Shown here: positions 1 to 6,447 of the stretch, in pieces
How positions within the stretch are numbered: the first letter of the stretch is position 1
How the letters are laid out: each line of letters begins with the position of its first letter
DNA from: Chlamydiota bacterium
GTDB lineage: Bacteria; Chlamydiota; Chlamydiia; Chlamydiales; JAJFMK01
Reading direction: 5' to 3'
Assembly: GCA_021772215.1 (NCBI GenBank)
Contig: JAJFMK010000075.1
Coordinates: forward strand, 1 to 13,339
Length of the DNA: 13,339 nt
Translations under genes and position numbers: made by a program
Notes under the pieces: generated by a model
Seen by the model: the letters and a program-made list of their open reading frames with translations, nothing else
What the model was told of the DNA's origin: nothing
Database searches by the model: none

Positions 1-379
1 CTTCGCGGTAGTAGGATTGAAAATCGCTATATTTAAGCGGCCAAGCCGGTGAGATGCCATCTCCATAGCGAATCTCATTGAAGTCATTTTCTCTTAGGCG
101 AAAGAGAGCAGCGCCGTAGAATTTAGTGTTGCCTCCTACGAAGTAGTGGTTTCCCGGGGTAAAGGGTTTACCATCCTTGTCGATCCACTTTTCATCCGGA
201 AGGTATCTGTTATCGGCAAAGACAGCCTTGGGGTCCCAGTTATCCTCCTCTCTTGGGAGATAGCCTCCCCTCTCTAGGATAAGGATCTTTAGCCCTGTCT
301 TCGCAAGGGCATAGGCTAGAGTGCCTCCTCCCGCTCCTGATCCGACGATGATGAGATCATAATGAGTTGATTCTGACAT
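1..379 (-). CDS. GMC-family FAD oxidoreductase, N-terminal part, cut by the left edge
   Basis: About 126 residues from the start are visible. The protein opens with MSESTHYDLIIVGSGAGGG, a Rossmann dinucleotide-binding strand-turn-helix (G13-x-G15-x-x-G18). It ends in the acidic residue E36 of LILERGG, which in this family contacts the FAD ribose. A later GGNTKFYGA segment fits the conserved second FAD-contacting region of glucose-methanol-choline (COG2303-type) oxidoreductases. Such enzymes oxidise primary or secondary alcohol groups of sugars and polyols. The substrate cannot be told from this part. The ATG at 379-377 is preceded by GGGG about 7 bases upstream, a usable ribosome site. It diverges from the zinc dehydrogenase at 462, so the 82-base gap probably holds promoters for both, and the pair may act on related sugars. 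The C-terminal catalytic His/Asn lies outside the window. Confidence 0.85.
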   Translation of the reverse strand, partial: MSESTHYDLIIVGSGAGGGTLAYALAKTGLKILILERGGYLPREEDNWDPKAVFADNRYLPDEKWIDKDGKPFTPGNHYFVGGNTKFYGAALFRLRENDFNEIRYGDGISPAWPLKYSDFQSYYRE

Positions 380-405
380 TGTTACCCCAAATACTAAAAA
401 AATTA

Positions 406-434
406 TTGTCTATAGGTTCCTTTTATCTTATATG
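406..434 (+). promoter_or_regulatory. Candidate sigma-70-type promoter for the zinc dehydrogenase gene
   Basis: TTGTCT at 406-411 and TATATG at 429-434 are separated by exactly 17 bases. Each matches its consensus at four of six positions. Transcription would begin near 441, giving a leader of about 20 bases with a purine-rich AAGGAAAAGGGGG ribosome site before the ATG at 462. The match is modest and AT-rich DNA gives such hits by chance. Confidence 0.3.
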
Positions 435-461
435 GATGATTAAGGAAAAGGGGGTTTTTTT

Positions 462-1574
462 ATGAAGGCGTTAACATTAACACCTGCAGATAAGTCACTT
501 CACATCGAAGATCGGCCCGAACCAAAAATTGAGTCGCCGAATCAGGTGATGTTAAAAGTTTTGGAAGTGGGGATCTGTGGTACCGACCGCGAGGAGGCTG
601 AGGGGCAGCGTGGAACGCCCCCTCCAGGAAAGCAGTCGCTTGTTATCGGACATGAGATGCTTGGCGAGGTGGTCGCTGTTGGCGAGTCTGTTACTAAAGT
701 GAAGAAGGGAGATCTCGCTGTCTTTTCTGTACGCCGCGGCTGCAACGCCTGCCCTGCTTGCAACAACAACCGATTCGACATGTGCTACACTGGAAACTAC
801 CGAGAGCGCGGCATTAAGGATGAGGATGGCTATCAGCAGCAGTTTGTGGTCGATGAGGAGGCCTATATTATCCCGATCAATCAGGATATGCGCCCCTTTG
901 CTGTCCTCTCAGAGCCAATGTCTGTAGTAGAGAAGGCGATCGATCTACTGATTACGCTACAAAGAGCGCGTCTGCCCGACTGGGAACAGAAGGGGACCGA
1001 TCTATCGGGTCGTAAGGCGTTAATCGCTGGACTTGGGCCCATTGGACTTTTGGCAGCGATCATTTTCCGTCTTCGTGGCGCAGAGGTCTATGGCATGGAT
1101 GTGGTAGACGACAATAGCTTGCGTCCCACTCTTTTTAAGAAGTTGGGAGGCACCTACATCGATGGCCGTAAAACAGACCTCTCAACTTTTCAGAAAAAAT
1201 GCTCTAGACTGGACCTTATCTTAGAGGCTGCGGGTGTTCCTACACTCGATTTTCATCTGCTTGAAGCATTGGGAATCAACGGAGCCTACGTTCTCACAGG
1301 TGTCGCCGCAGATCATAAGAGCGTGACTATTGATGGGGGCACCTTGATGGAGCGTCTTGTCATGAATAATCAGGTGATGGTCGGCAGCGTCAACGCAGCG
1401 CCCTATCATTGGGACATGGGGGCTAAAGATCTCGAAGAGGCGGGGAAACGCTGGGGCGATGTGCTCTCTAGCTTGATCACTCAGAGGCTTCCCGTTGATC
1501 ACTACAAAGAGGCGATGGAGTCTCACGCCTCCGACGAGATCAAAAGTGTTCTGACCTGGGACGGACAGGGATAG
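462..1574 (+). CDS. Zinc-dependent glucose 1-dehydrogenase-like alcohol dehydrogenase
   Basis: A 370-residue medium-chain dehydrogenase/reductase, a normal length. The GroES-like N-terminal half has the catalytic zinc set C39 (GICGTD), H64-E65 (GHE) and E151 (SEPMSVVEKA). It also has the structural zinc cluster C94, C97, C100 and C108. The Rossmann half carries GLGPIG (190-195) for NAD(P). The C-terminal stretch around 280-335 (VMVGSVNAAPYHW and TIDGGTLMERLV) is typical of the glucose dehydrogenase C-terminal domain rather than of simple alcohol dehydrogenases. The likely reaction is oxidation of glucose or a related aldose to the lactone in the cytosol. D213 after the second Rossmann strand hints at NAD preference, but this is inference. 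The ATG at 462 follows a strong purine tract. The neighbouring divergent GMC oxidoreductase suggests a shared sugar or polyol oxidation role. Confidence 0.85.
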   Translation: MKALTLTPADKSLHIEDRPEPKIESPNQVMLKVLEVGICGTDREEAEGQRGTPPPGKQSLVIGHEMLGEVVAVGESVTKVKKGDLAVFSVRRGCNACPACNNNRFDMCYTGNYRERGIKDEDGYQQQFVVDEEAYIIPINQDMRPFAVLSEPMSVVEKAIDLLITLQRARLPDWEQKGTDLSGRKALIAGLGPIGLLAAIIFRLRGAEVYGMDVVDDNSLRPTLFKKLGGTYIDGRKTDLSTFQKKCSRLDLILEAAGVPTLDFHLLEALGINGAYVLTGVAADHKSVTIDGGTLMERLVMNNQVMVGSVNAAPYHWDMGAKDLEEAGKRWGDVLSSLITQRLPVDHYKEAMESHASDEIKSVLTWDGQG

Positions 1575-1610
1575 AAAAATAGAGCAGAGATCTGGTAAGA
1601 TCATATCACA

Positions 1611-2498
1611 ATGCTCTACTATTTATTTCTTCTCCTGCTTCTCTTTGGGTGCGAATCTAAGAAATCTCTTGAGGTTGAAACTTCAGAACATCGTCTCGAG
1701 ACCAGAGATATCTCCTACATGATCTGGAAGAGGGAAGGGGAGCTTGGCCCAAGCCCCCTTGTTGTGATTTCACATGGCTTTGGCGGTAAAGGAACCAATC
1801 AGGCGTGGCTGGCGCGGGATCTTGTGCGCCAAGGCTATGTCGTTGCGACTCTTAATCATCGAGATTTTTGTCTCTGCGGCGGCTTTCGGGAGCTTTGGGA
1901 GAGACCCTTAGATGTTCAAGCCCTTTTAGATGAGGTGACAGAGCTTCCTTATGTCGACTCAGATAGGATAGGCATGGTTGGCTACTCGATGGGCTCGTTG
2001 ACAGCGCTCTGGCTCGGGGGCGCTCAAGCGGCGAAATATGACAGAGAGCATCTTATACCGAGCCCCGATGATGTCGTCGACGATATCTATTTTAGTCGAC
2101 TTGAGCCCCTTCTAGATGCAGTCAACTACGAAAAGGGGCGACAGACCTATCGAGACGTGCGCATCAAAGCGTACGTTATGTTGGCTCCCACTTGGGCCTG
2201 GCTCTTCACAGAGGAGGGCTGCAGCTCATTTGAGCCGCCCTCTCTATTAATCGCATCCCGCGGTGATGAGCTGGTTAATACTGAGGCGAATGCCTTCGTT
2301 TTGGCTGACTGGATTCCCAAGGCAAAGCTCAAAGAGGTTGATTCCCGAGCTGGTCATTTTGTCTTCTTAAACCAAAAAATAAGCTACTGGCCCCATCAAG
2401 CCTACCTCTTCGAAGATCTCGAAGGAGTCGACCGTGAGGAGATTCACCGGGTCACATGCGCTGAAATTACTCAATTTTTTAGGGCAAATTTGTTATAA
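1611..2498 (+). CDS. Lipoprotein alpha/beta hydrolase, dienelactone hydrolase / PAF-acetylhydrolase-like
   Basis: 295 residues. The first 13 residues are hydrophobic and end in LLFGC, a lipobox with C14 as the lipidation site, so export and membrane anchoring are likely. The mature part is an alpha/beta hydrolase: SHGFGG (54-59) forms the oxyanion region, GYSMGS (124-129) is the nucleophile elbow with S126, D219 lies in SRGDE, and H249 lies in RAGHF, giving a plausible Ser-Asp-His triad. The pattern resembles predicted dienelactone hydrolase (COG4188) and platelet-activating-factor acetylhydrolase relatives. The substrate is unknown; an ester, possibly of lipid, is a reasonable guess. It lies 36 bases after the dehydrogenase on the same strand and may be cotranscribed, though no strong ribosome site precedes the ATG. 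Its stop codon overlaps a consensus -10 element used by the next gene. Confidence 0.8.
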   Translation: MLYYLFLLLLLFGCESKKSLEVETSEHRLETRDISYMIWKREGELGPSPLVVISHGFGGKGTNQAWLARDLVRQGYVVATLNHRDFCLCGGFRELWERPLDVQALLDEVTELPYVDSDRIGMVGYSMGSLTALWLGGAQAAKYDREHLIPSPDDVVDDIYFSRLEPLLDAVNYEKGRQTYRDVRIKAYVMLAPTWAWLFTEEGCSSFEPPSLLIASRGDELVNTEANAFVLADWIPKAKLKEVDSRAGHFVFLNQKISYWPHQAYLFEDLEGVDREEIHRVTCAEITQFFRANLL

Positions 2499-2499
2499 T
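2491..2499 (+). promoter_or_regulatory. Extended -10 promoter of the yhhQ-tgt cluster
   Basis: TGTTATAAT is a perfect extended -10 (TGn plus TATAAT at 2494-2499). It overlaps the stop codon of the hydrolase gene. No good -35 is present 17 bases upstream, which extended -10 promoters tolerate. The expected start of transcription, about 7 bases after the -10, falls at or next to the ATG at 2507, and no Shine-Dalgarno sequence precedes that ATG. The transcript may therefore be leaderless. Confidence 0.5.
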
Positions 2500-2506
2500 T
2501 GCCGCT

Positions 2507-3184
2507 ATGCTTTCAAATGAGTGGCTTTTTTTATTACAGATAATTTTTACTGTCTCTATCTCGTTGATTGCGCTTCGGTTAGGGAGAGTGACACTCACCT
2601 CCTGGGTCGCGCTGCAGGGAGTCTTGGCCAATCTATTCGTGGTCAAACAGATCAATCTTTTCGGACTCAGCGTCACCTGCGGTGACTGTTACATTGTCAG
2701 CTCGATTTTTGGGCTGAATCTTCTTCAAGAATTTTTTGGAAAAGAGGCCTCGCGAGCGGCGATTCCTGCCACCTTCTTAGGGATGCTCTTTATGGTGGTG
2801 ATGTCACAGTTTCACCTCGCCTACTCTCCCAACGACTTCGATACCACAAATGGAGCCTTCCAAACTATCCTTCAGCCGGCGCCAAGGCTTCTCATCGCCT
2901 CTTTGATCACATCTTTGATGGTTTGGGTTTTCGATATCCGCCTCTTTTCATGGATTAAGGAAAACTTTTTTATTCTCCCTTACGCTCTGCGCACAGCGAT
3001 CTGCATGGTGATTAGCCAGCTGCTCGACACCATTCTCTTTACGTTCTTGGGTCTCTATGGAGTGATCAACTCTCCCGGCCATGTCATTATGGTCAGCTTT
3101 GCAATTAAAATGGTCTGCATCGCAGGTCTTACCCCTTTTGGCGGCGTCGCTAAATGGGCAAGAGGAGAGCATGTTAAAGTTTGA
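2507..3184 (+). CDS. yhhQ: Queuosine precursor transporter, YhhQ family
   Basis: 225 residues, almost entirely hydrophobic helices with short loops, consistent with about six membrane spans and the usual YhhQ/QPTR (COG1738) length. Recognisable family features include the segment GDCYIVSSIFGLNLLQEFFGKEAS near residues 59-82, the charged R124 followed by a further span, and QLLDTILFTFLG near 168-179. The family imports queuosine precursors across the inner membrane. In Chlamydia trachomatis the homologue has been shown to supply queuine to Tgt. The next gene is tgt and overlaps this one by 14 bases, which strongly supports the assignment: import followed directly by use. No Shine-Dalgarno precedes the ATG, and a consensus extended -10 sits just upstream, suggesting a leaderless mRNA. 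Confidence 0.9.
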   Translation: MLSNEWLFLLQIIFTVSISLIALRLGRVTLTSWVALQGVLANLFVVKQINLFGLSVTCGDCYIVSSIFGLNLLQEFFGKEASRAAIPATFLGMLFMVVMSQFHLAYSPNDFDTTNGAFQTILQPAPRLLIASLITSLMVWVFDIRLFSWIKENFFILPYALRTAICMVISQLLDTILFTFLGLYGVINSPGHVIMVSFAIKMVCIAGLTPFGGVAKWARGEHVKV

Positions 3185-4295
3185 ACTGATCCATCAATCG
3201 ACAAGAAGCGGCGCGCGCGTGGGCCGCATCCACACTCCTCACGGCGTGATAGACACCCCAAACTTCGTCGCGGTCGGTACCAACGGCACGGTGAAGAGTC
3301 TCGACAGTCGGTCCTTAAAAGATATAGGCCTGCAGCTGATGTTTTGCAACACCTACCATCTGATGCTTCAGCCGGGGACAGAGGTGGTCAAAAAGGCTGG
3401 GGGGCTTCATAAGTTCATCCAGCGTGACATGCCGATCATCACAGATTCTGGCGGCTTTCAGGTCTTTAGCTTAGCCTACGGCTCCGTTGCCGATGAACTG
3501 AAAAGCCGCGGCACGAAAAAGAGCGACGGCTCGGTCTTAAAAATCACAGAGGATGGGGTCTGGTTTCGCTCCTACCGCGATGGATCAAAGCTTCTTTTAA
3601 CTCCTGAGACCTCCATCGATGCGCAAAAAGATCTCGGCGCCGATATCATTATTCCCTTCGATGAGCTGCCTCCCTACCATATCGACGACGATGCTCTTGC
3701 TGAATCTTTGGAGAGAACTCACCGCTGGGAGGAGCGCTCTTTGAATCACCATCTCAAAAATCCAAACGGACAGGCGATGTATGCGGTGGTACATGGCGGC
3801 GTCAAGGAAGATTTTCGAAAAAAGAGCGCCGATACGCTCTCTAAACTTCCTTTCGATGGCTTTGCCATTGGTGGCTCTTTAGGAAAGACCAAAGAGCAGC
3901 TCTATCATCTCTTGAGCTACACCACCTGTAGACTCGATGAGGCGAAACCAAGGCATCTTCTCGGCATAGGCGACCTCGAATCTATTGAGCGTTCAATCCC
4001 TTATGGTATCGACACCTTTGATAGCTCCTACCCGACGCGCGCGGCGCGCCATGGCGTCCTCTTCAGCGACCAGGGGCATACAAAGATTTCAAAAGGCTGC
4101 TACAAAGAACACTTCGCACCTCCTATCGAAGGCTGTCCCTGTCCGACCTGCGCTCATTTTAGCGCTGCTTTTCTTCACCATCTCTTTAAAGCGAACGAAT
4201 TGAGCGCTTATACCCTTGCCACACAACACAATCTCTACTATATGGTACATCTAATGGAGCGCTACCGAAGCGCCATCAAAAACAATGAGGTATAG
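3171..4295 (+). CDS. tgt: tRNA-guanine transglycosylase (queuine-type pocket)
   Basis: 374 residues, very close to the 375 of E. coli Tgt. It exchanges G34 in GUN anticodons of tRNA (Asp, Asn, His, Tyr) for a queuosine base. The frame is open upstream to 3081, but the ATG at 3171 is chosen because AGAGGAGAG lies directly before it and the protein then begins like family members. D92 in TDSGGFQVFSL is the general acid/base. D284 in DTFDSSYPTR is the nucleophile: it lies 38 residues before C322, the same spacing as in E. coli. The zinc site is C322, C324, C327 and H353, again with family spacing. In the base-recognition loop the usual bacterial GG-x-x-V-G-E reads GGSLGKT, placing G238 where preQ1-specific enzymes have Val, as in queuine-using enzymes. 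FDELPPY also lacks the Cys usual in FDEC. With yhhQ overlapping upstream this points to salvage of host queuine. Confidence 0.95.
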   Translation: MLKFELIHQSTRSGARVGRIHTPHGVIDTPNFVAVGTNGTVKSLDSRSLKDIGLQLMFCNTYHLMLQPGTEVVKKAGGLHKFIQRDMPIITDSGGFQVFSLAYGSVADELKSRGTKKSDGSVLKITEDGVWFRSYRDGSKLLLTPETSIDAQKDLGADIIIPFDELPPYHIDDDALAESLERTHRWEERSLNHHLKNPNGQAMYAVVHGGVKEDFRKKSADTLSKLPFDGFAIGGSLGKTKEQLYHLLSYTTCRLDEAKPRHLLGIGDLESIERSIPYGIDTFDSSYPTRAARHGVLFSDQGHTKISKGCYKEHFAPPIEGCPCPTCAHFSAAFLHHLFKANELSAYTLATQHNLYYMVHLMERYRSAIKNNEV

Positions 4296-4814
4296 ATGGC
4301 TACATTAAAAAAAAATGAACCCAATGAGGCAAAGGGTGAACTCAAAGAGATCTATAACGAGATTGAAAAAGATGTGGGCCGGGTTCCCAATATCTTTCAA
4401 TACTTAGGCAACTTTCCCGGTTCTATTTCAGCCTATTTCGCGATAGGAAAAGAGTTGGAGAAGGGGAAGCTTACAGCCAAACAAAGAGAGATGATTGCTT
4501 TGGCCGTCAGCCAAAAAAACAATTGTAACTACTGCCTCGCTGCTCACACCGCCATTGGAAAATCTGTGGGTCTTTCTCCCGAGGTGATCAAAGAGGCCAA
4601 ATCGGGAAACGCCGAAGATGGAAAGAATCGGGCCATATTGAGCTTTGTTCAAGCGATTGTCGAAAAGAGAGGCCTAGTCACTGCGGAAGAGGTTCAGAGC
4701 TTACAGGCGGCTGGGGTCGATGATCAAGAGATCGTTGAGATCCACCTCACCATTGTTCATACATTTTTTACGAATTACTTTAATCACCTCAACGATACGC
4801 CCGTAGATTTTTAG
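4296..4814 (+). CDS. AhpD-like / carboxymuconolactone decarboxylase family protein
   Basis: 172 residues, all-helical in appearance. The core REMIALAVSQKNNCNYCLAAH carries E65, C77, C80 and H84, the E...CxxCxxxH arrangement of AhpD-type peroxidase-like proteins in the CMD family. In AhpD these residues make a redox-active dithiol that reduces peroxides or passes electrons to a peroxiredoxin. Single-domain members of this length are often annotated as peroxidase-related, without a tested substrate. The start ATG at 4296 immediately follows the tgt stop with no gap, and GAGG lies just upstream, so translation is probably coupled to tgt. Why a thiol-redox protein sits behind the queuosine pair is unclear; it may simply share the promoter. 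AhpC is not in the window. Confidence 0.85.
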   Translation: MATLKKNEPNEAKGELKEIYNEIEKDVGRVPNIFQYLGNFPGSISAYFAIGKELEKGKLTAKQREMIALAVSQKNNCNYCLAAHTAIGKSVGLSPEVIKEAKSGNAEDGKNRAILSFVQAIVEKRGLVTAEEVQSLQAAGVDDQEIVEIHLTIVHTFFTNYFNHLNDTPVDF

Positions 4815-4838
4815 GGTTGCGAAGAAACCCCCAAATCT
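4805..4838. repeat. Imperfect inverted repeat after the CMD gene
   Basis: AGATTT at 4805-4810 pairs with AAATCT at 4833-4838, and GGGTT at 4814-4818 pairs with AACCC at 4826-4830, with a small internal loop between the stems. It overlaps the stop codon of the CMD gene. It could be a weak terminator, but no T-run follows and part of it may double as the -35 region of the tRNA promoter. Confidence 0.35.
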
Positions 4839-4844
4839 TATAGA
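4817..4844 (+). promoter_or_regulatory. Candidate promoter of the tRNA pair
   Basis: TTGCGA at 4817-4822 and TATAGA at 4839-4844 are 16 bases apart and each match four of six consensus positions. Transcription would start near 4851, about ten bases before the first tRNA. Stable RNA genes need their own promoter, and the preceding CMD gene ends in an inverted repeat, so the position makes sense. Confidence 0.4.
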
Positions 4845-4860
4845 TTAGTCGTTGTCTTCT

Positions 4861-4933
4861 GGGGGTTTAGCTCAGCTGGTAGAGCGTCTGATTTGCATTC
4901 AGAAGGTCAGGAGTTCGACTCTCCTAACCTCCA
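4861..4933 (+). tRNA. tRNA-Ala (anticodon TGC)
   Basis: A full cloverleaf of 73 bases. The acceptor stem GGGGGTT/AACCTCC contains a G3:U70 wobble pair, the identity element for alanyl-tRNA synthetase. The D arm GCTC/GAGC, anticodon stem TCTGA/TCAGA and T arm AGGAG/CTCCT with loop TTCGACT all pair. The anticodon TGC is at 4894-4896. The discriminator is A and the next bases are TCC, so the 3' CCA is not encoded and must be added by the CCA-adding enzyme. It sits ten bases before tRNA-Ile. Confidence 0.97.
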
Positions 4934-4943
4934 TCCAATTCTC

Positions 4944-5020
4944 GCGGTTATAGCTCAGTTGGTTAGAGCGCTACACTGATAATGTAGAGGTCCCAAGTTC
5001 AAGTCTTGGTAACCGCACCA
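4944..5020 (+). tRNA. tRNA-Ile (anticodon GAT)
   Basis: A full cloverleaf. The acceptor stem GCGGTTA/TAACCGC, D arm GCTC/GAGC, anticodon stem CTACA/TGTAG and T arm CCAAG/CTTGG all pair. The anticodon GAT is at 4978-4980, reading ATC and ATT. Here the CCA tail is encoded (5018-5020), unlike in the neighbouring tRNA-Ala. The order Ala then Ile, outside any rRNA operon, reverses the Ile-Ala order common in bacterial rRNA spacers. A convergent protein gene ends only four bases downstream. Confidence 0.97.
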
Positions 5021-5024
5021 TTTC

Positions 5025-5489
5025 CTAGATAAACAAATTTTTAAATGTCTGCAGGATATAGGTTCTATCTTGGGTCTCCTTTTTTAGCCTTTCAGCAAAA
5101 AGGGTACACTCCTCTAGGGCTGCGTTGCCAATTAGGGGATCTGAGAAGTTGAGCCAGTCGAAGCTGTGGTGAAGGTCCTCTCTTAAAAACTGGGCGATCG
5201 CCTTGATATCAGACTTGTGGCTGGTGAGCATCGCACGTAAGTTTCGATACTCTTGATCTTCGTTGAGAAGCCGCTCTACCTTCCCCTCATCGGGCGGGAT
5301 GATCCAATCTTCTGTTGGTGACCCGGGAAAATTGCTTGCCTGCACTTTATCCTCTAATTTCTCCCAGCGCTCCCACTTCAACTTCTTAAATTGGTGCAGC
5401 GCGTCGATGAAGCGGTTTAGCGCCTGTAGGTCTTTTTCCTTATTGCGACTCATAAACTCATCAAAGCAAGTTCTAAACGCTTCTGTCAA
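5025..5489 (-). CDS. Small charged helical protein of unknown function, coupled to the HtpX-like gene
   Basis: 154 residues if started at TTG 5489-5487, which overlaps the stop codon of the upstream HtpX-like gene as TTGA. An ATG further in (5450-5448) would give 141 residues. No strong ribosome site precedes either, so coupling to the upstream gene seems likely. The protein is rich in Lys, Glu, Leu and aromatic residues and looks mostly helical (RFIDALHQFKKLKWERWEK near 26-44, and a second charged helix near 70-95). It has no signal peptide and no membrane span, so it is probably cytosolic. I recognise no family or motif. The 4-base overlap suggests it works with, or is regulated together with, the membrane protein before it. 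Confidence 0.7.
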   Translation of the reverse strand: MTEAFRTCFDEFMSRNKEKDLQALNRFIDALHQFKKLKWERWEKLEDKVQASNFPGSPTEDWIIPPDEGKVERLLNEDQEYRNLRAMLTSHKSDIKAIAQFLREDLHHSFDWLNFSDPLIGNAALEECTLFAERLKKETQDRTYILQTFKNLFI

Positions 5490-6361
5490 GAAGATTGTAG
5501 GTGGTAGCTCTCTTCCATTTTTTTGATTCGCTCTTCTAGTGTCGGATGGCTGGCAAAGATAAGGCTTAGCCTTGAAGACGAGTGGAACATCAGAGGTTCA
5601 AAGGGCTGTTTTCGAGGAGAGACGGTTTTAATAGGTAGCTTTTTGTCGATCTCTTGAAAGTGGCGCAAGGAGAGGGTTGTCGCTTCAACGCTTACTGATC
5701 TTGCGGCTCTATAGTCAGCACTGTAGAGAACTTTACGGTGAAACCAGCTTATGTAGAGAGTGCTCATGAACATTAGGGCGAGCTGGAGAAGCTGAATTAG
5801 GAGAATCGCGCCACGATTGGGGTTTTTATTTAGTGAGCCGGGGAAGAGGGCGCAGATTAGATTCACAGGGCCAAAAGAGTAGCTGTTTAGAAGGCTCTGC
5901 AGCCAGGTCATCTTCGCTGTGGAGCCATTGATTACTTTAGAGATTTCATGGGCAATGACGCTTTCAATTTCACTTTCGCTCATGCGGGCCAAAAGGGCTG
6001 TAGAGAGAGCCAATAGCGCTTTTGATTTTGTGGGGCCTACCGAAAAGGAGTTAGGGGTTTGGCTCTCCCAGATAGTTAATTTAATTTTTGTCTTTGTCGT
6101 GAGTCGATTTAGCAGCTTTTTAGCGATTTTGACAGCTTGCCTCGCCCCAGCGTTCTGGCTGTTTAGGGTTATTGGGATAAGCTCCATCGCTTCAGTGGCA
6201 TTTTTAACGGCGCGCATAGAGAACCAGGTTGAGCCAACAAGGCCCCAAAGAAAAATCGTTGGAAGGGTCCAAAGGGGGGGGATTAGATCGTTGATCCCCA
6301 AAACCTCGAAGGTGATTGCACAGCTAAAGGCAACGAGGAGATTGGCTAAGAGAAATTGCAT
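5486..6361 (-). CDS. HtpX-like M48 membrane protein with lost zinc ligands (predicted pseudoprotease)
   Basis: 291 residues, the length of HtpX. Two N-terminal membrane spans (about 3-20 and 30-48) are followed by an HtpX-like catalytic domain: FSVGPTKSKALLALSTALLARMSESEIESVIAHEIS (106-141), a hydrophobic pair of spans (about 160-205), SADYRAA (214-220), and FASHPTLEERI (269-279) near the end. HtpX is an inner-membrane zinc protease that degrades damaged membrane proteins. Here the metal site is broken. HExxH reads HEISK, so the second His ligand is K142 (codon AAA). NGD after it reads NGS (145-147). The position of the third ligand, Glu three residues before AD in HtpX, is L212. H138 and E139 remain. 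The reading frame is intact, so it is probably expressed but not a standard zinc protease. It overlaps a small unknown gene downstream and diverges from mdh. Confidence 0.8.
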   Translation of the reverse strand: MQFLLANLLVAFSCAITFEVLGINDLIPPLWTLPTIFLWGLVGSTWFSMRAVKNATEAMELIPITLNSQNAGARQAVKIAKKLLNRLTTKTKIKLTIWESQTPNSFSVGPTKSKALLALSTALLARMSESEIESVIAHEISKVINGSTAKMTWLQSLLNSYSFGPVNLICALFPGSLNKNPNRGAILLIQLLQLALMFMSTLYISWFHRKVLYSADYRAARSVSVEATTLSLRHFQEIDKKLPIKTVSPRKQPFEPLMFHSSSRLSLIFASHPTLEERIKKMEESYHLQSS

Positions 6362-6397
6362 AGCGCCATAATCTCACGATAAACGAAATTTGTACAC

Positions 6398-6420
6398 TTG
6401 CAAGTCCCTCTTGCTAAAAT
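6398..6420 (+). promoter_or_regulatory. Promoter region between mdh and the HtpX-like gene
   Basis: TGCTAAAAT (6412-6420) is an extended -10 with TAAAAT at 6415-6420. It would start transcription near 6427, downstream of the first possible ATG at 6421, which therefore argues for a later mdh start. On the other strand the palindromic TTGCAA (6398-6403) lies 16 bases from TATCGT, a weaker candidate for the HtpX-like gene. Confidence 0.4.
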
Positions 6421-6447
6421 ATGATTCACAACCTATCTTTGGCATTT

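Noticed and set aside
3081..3170. Extended N-terminus of tgt starting at 3081
   Set aside because: It lies deep inside yhhQ in another frame, and the ATG at 3171 has a good ribosome site and matches family length.
6421..6447. mdh start at ATG 6421
   Set aside because: An extended -10 ends at 6420, so the transcript should start after this codon; the extra residues do not resemble other MDH N-termini.
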